Shown: positions 6,344 to 7,665 of the stretch, piece after piece
How the letters are laid out: each line of letters opens with the position of its first letter
Numbering within the stretch: the stretch's first letter is position 1
Source: Atribacterota bacterium
GTDB lineage: Bacteria > Atribacterota > Phoenicimicrobiia > Phoenicimicrobiales > Phoenicimicrobiaceae
DNA: 7,665 nt
Direction: 5' to 3'
Assembly: GCA_030599445.1 (NCBI GenBank)
Contig: JAUVOA010000066.1
Span: 1 to 7,665, forward strand
Translations under genes and position numbers: made by a program
Notes under the pieces: generated by a model
What the model saw: the letters and a program-made list of their open reading frames with translations, nothing else
What the model was told of the DNA's origin: nothing
Databases searched by the model: none

Positions 6344-6434
6344 GCCTAACAGCAGGTTTGCGATTTCGATCTACAGACATTTGTCCAAATGCCTCGCTTC
6401 GTTCGGCATTTCGCAAACCTACGGAATGTTGAGT
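6344..6434 (+). repeat. attC-like imperfect palindrome (candidate integron recombination site)
   Basis: The left core GCCTAAC (6344-6350) fits RYYYAAC and the right core GTTGAGT (6428-6434) fits GTTRRRY. Inside, AGGTTTGCGA (6354-6363) pairs perfectly with TCGCAAACCT (6411-6420). The centre holds two further hairpins, AAATGCC/GGCATTT (6387-6393/6405-6411) and GAC/GTC (6376-6378/6383-6385), like the variable terminal part of long attC sites. Core-first order relative to the upstream gene is that of a cassette. GC is about 48% against about 25% upstream. Points against: the two cores pair at only four of seven positions, the spacers between core and inner arm differ (3 versus 7 bases), and no integrase or second clear attC is visible. 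It may be an orphan site or a related mobile repeat. Confidence 0.55.
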
Positions 6435-6533
6435 GCAATCGACTTCAGGACACCTGGAATAAAAAGATATAAAAATAAAATATAATTTATGAAAGTAGGT
6501 AAATATAAAATGGAAATTAAAGAAACTTTAAGT

Positions 6534-6539
6534 GAGAGG
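6534..6539 (+). promoter_or_regulatory. Ribosome binding site fixing the membrane protein start at 6546
   Basis: GAGAGG lies six bases before ATG 6546. The in-frame ATG at 6489 is preceded only by an A/T run, so the 19-residue polar extension it would give is not supported. Confidence 0.75.
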
Positions 6540-6545
6540 TGCGAT

Positions 6546-7376
6546 ATGATTAATATTCAAAAAAGCCGTCTGACGGTCATCATGACGCTTATCCTGTCGC
6601 TCTTGGCATTATATGCATCACTGGCGGGAGTGCTGGATAAAAACCTTTATACAAACGTGTTTTTAGCAGGCTCGTTATCAAAATCTTTAATATCCGGGTC
6701 ACTTGCCCAGGATACTATATCAATTCCACTAAGTCTGATCTTGGCCGTTCTGTCATTAGTATTTCTGAAACATCCGGGGTATAAAACCTTCATAGCTATC
6801 CTTGGTTTAACCGGGTATTTCTTTTATGGTTACGGGCTCTATGCAATGCAGGGGCAATACACCTCTATTTACCTTATCTACCTGGCAGTTTTCGGGCTAT
6901 CCATATACAGCATGATCTGGGGACTTACCAGTTTTGAACCAGATGCAGTAAAGCAAACCCGGTTGCCTGGAGCATTGCGCATGTCCATCGGAATTTTTCT
7001 GATTGTAATTCTTTTAATCCTTGTTCCCGTATGGCTGCTCAGAATTACACCTGATATTGCAAAGCACATACCTGGGGATACTTATGCAGTTTTCATTTTG
7101 GATTTATGTGTAGTTTTTCCCGCCTTCGGGATAATTGCTGCTAAACTTCTACGGAATAAGCCCTTTGGTAATATCTTGGCAGGAGTCGCGCTTTTTAAAA
7201 CACTGACAATTTGCCTATCTGTGGCATTCGGTGAATGGTTTGTACCCCTTCGTGAAGGCTTTCAGGTAGATTATGGCATGATAACTATATTTAGTGCATT
7301 GACATTATTTAGCTTTGCGTTGGGTGTTTTATACCTGCTAAATTTGAAAAAGGAGAAGTTGCTTTCAGGTCGGTAA
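6546..7376 (+). CDS. Eight-helix integral membrane protein of unknown function
   Basis: This is a 276-residue protein with about eight hydrophobic segments, near residues 11-30, 57-75, 79-100, 104-126, 146-165, 178-199, 208-228 and 244-265, and a basic tail (LKKEKLLSGR). Distinctive stretches are GYGLYAMQGQYTSIYLIYLAVFGLSIYS (positions 95-122, aromatic-rich) and a loop with acidic residues before helix five. I recognise no transporter signature or catalytic motif, and it is not assigned to a family. Start 6546 is chosen for its GAGAGG site. Sampled GC is 43-45%, far above the nucleotidyltransferase gene just upstream and above most of the window. It therefore probably has a different origin from that gene, and the attC-like palindrome lies between the two. 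Confidence 0.8.
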   Translation: MINIQKSRLTVIMTLILSLLALYASLAGVLDKNLYTNVFLAGSLSKSLISGSLAQDTISIPLSLILAVLSLVFLKHPGYKTFIAILGLTGYFFYGYGLYAMQGQYTSIYLIYLAVFGLSIYSMIWGLTSFEPDAVKQTRLPGALRMSIGIFLIVILLILVPVWLLRITPDIAKHIPGDTYAVFILDLCVVFPAFGIIAAKLLRNKPFGNILAGVALFKTLTICLSVAFGEWFVPLREGFQVDYGMITIFSALTLFSFALGVLYLLNLKKEKLLSGR

Positions 7377-7608
7377 TACTTGATGCATTCGAAAGTGAAA
7401 ACACTATACACTTTACCTAACAGAGTGTTTCCATGACGCCAAAGACCTGCTACCTTTTGGAATATTAAGTAAAGTGGATATTTTTATGAAGAAAATTAAT
7501 TGCGTATCCAGACAATCATTTCCTGGGGAAACAGTAAGATCGAATTTCTTTTCGAAATACGCGAAAAATATGATAAACTGATAGGAAAAGAACAAAAAAA
7601 GAAAGGGA
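7377..7608 (+). other. Intergenic stretch without a recognisable gene
   Basis: No convincing coding region is seen on either strand. AAACACT (7399-7405) can pair with AGTGTTT (7424-7430), and AAAGTG (7392-7397) with CACTTT (7409-7414). These are competing weak hairpins after the membrane protein gene, without a T-tract. A 31-codon frame from ATG 7486 and an open frame from 7500 encoding EFLFEIREKYDKLIGKE-like residues are too short or lack signals. The second could be a decayed gene remnant. Confidence 0.4.
7569..7574 (+). promoter_or_regulatory. Weak candidate -10 element before the final gene
   Basis: TATGAT matches five of six positions of TATAAT and lies 35-52 bases before the two possible starts of the last gene. 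No good -35 is found at the normal spacing (TTCTTT at 7546-7551 is poor). Confidence 0.2.
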
Positions 7609-7665
7609 ATGCTGAGTGCGATGGAATATGGTTTAATTTTATTAGGAATAATTTGTGTTGTTGTA
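7609..7665 (+). CDS. Start of a membrane protein, truncated by window end
   Basis: The frame is open to the last base and begins MLSAMEYGLILLGIICVVV, the start of a transmembrane helix. GAAAGGGA (7601-7608) directly abuts ATG 7609 but sits about 13 bases before the in-frame ATG 7621, so the true start is undecided; 7621 is the more plausible on spacing. Only 15-19 codons are visible, so no family can be named. Confidence 0.45.
   Translation, partial: MLSAMEYGLILLGIICVVV

Noticed and set aside
6235..6432. 65-codon + strand frame across the end of the nucleotidyltransferase and the palindrome
   Set aside because: It overlaps the nucleotidyltransferase stop, has no ribosome site, and its C-terminal half is only the translation of the attC-like palindrome.
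6878..7069. 63-codon minus-strand frame in the eight-helix membrane protein gene
   Set aside because: It is the antisense shadow of a membrane protein with regular helix periodicity.
7415..7421. ACCTAAC, a second match to the attC left core
   Set aside because: No GTTRRRY partner or pairing inner arms lie downstream, so a chance match is more likely than a second attC.
7486..7581. 31-codon + strand frame from ATG 7486
   Set aside because: It is very short with only a weak AGTGG upstream and no recognisable features.
7413..7595. 60-codon minus-strand frame in the last intergenic stretch
   Set aside because: It begins at TTG with a pyrimidine-rich upstream region and no ribosome site; no protein family is evident.
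1..7665. CRISPR array, tRNA or rRNA genes, transposase or integrase genes
   Set aside because: No regularly spaced repeats, no cloverleaf or rRNA-like stretches, and no recombinase motifs were seen on either strand.

Overview
This is a low-GC bacterial window: about 35% GC in most genes sampled by eye, roughly 25% in one gene and above 40% in another. Strong purine-rich Shine-Dalgarno sites (AGGAGGG, AGGAG, GAGAGG) sit 5-9 bases before most chosen starts. Gene content, AT richness and ribosome sites suggest a Clostridia-like or Atribacterota-like bacterium, but no ribosomal RNA or marker gene is present to fix the taxonomy. All recognised genes are on the + strand.

Region 1 (1-3829) reads as a membrane-transport gene string. 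It holds the C-terminal part of an ABC-2 type ATPase, overlapped by its permease, then an anchored DUF6544-like protein, an alpha/beta-hydrolase-fold protein and a small multi-pass membrane protein with weak SpoIIM/DUF95 resemblance. The ATPase and permease clearly form one exporter. The roles of the other three in that system are inferred from position only. A structured intergenic repeat (TGTGACA...AACCGTCCCC...TGTCACA) lies just before the hydrolase gene. The hydrolase keeps its nucleophile Ser motif but appears to have lost the Asp and His of the catalytic triad.

Region 2 (3830-5061) holds an SplB/COG1533-type radical SAM protein with a CX3CX2C cluster motif. A perfect 10-bp hairpin overlaps its stop codon. 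A 57-residue two-helix membrane protein follows.

Region 3 (5062-7665) looks like accessory DNA. A very AT-rich nucleotidyltransferase-fold gene (GSx10DxD) is followed by a GC-rich imperfect palindrome at 6344-6434. Its boundaries fit the integron attC core rules (RYYYAAC ... GTTRRRY) in the orientation expected downstream of a cassette gene. Next comes an eight-helix membrane protein of clearly higher GC, a roughly 230-base stretch with no recognisable gene, and the first codons of another membrane protein cut by the window end. No integrase or second convincing attC is visible, so the palindrome is either an orphan attC or an attC-like repeat. The most interesting candidate in the window is this nucleotidyltransferase plus attC-like unit. 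No complete new multi-gene system can be demonstrated from the sequence alone.
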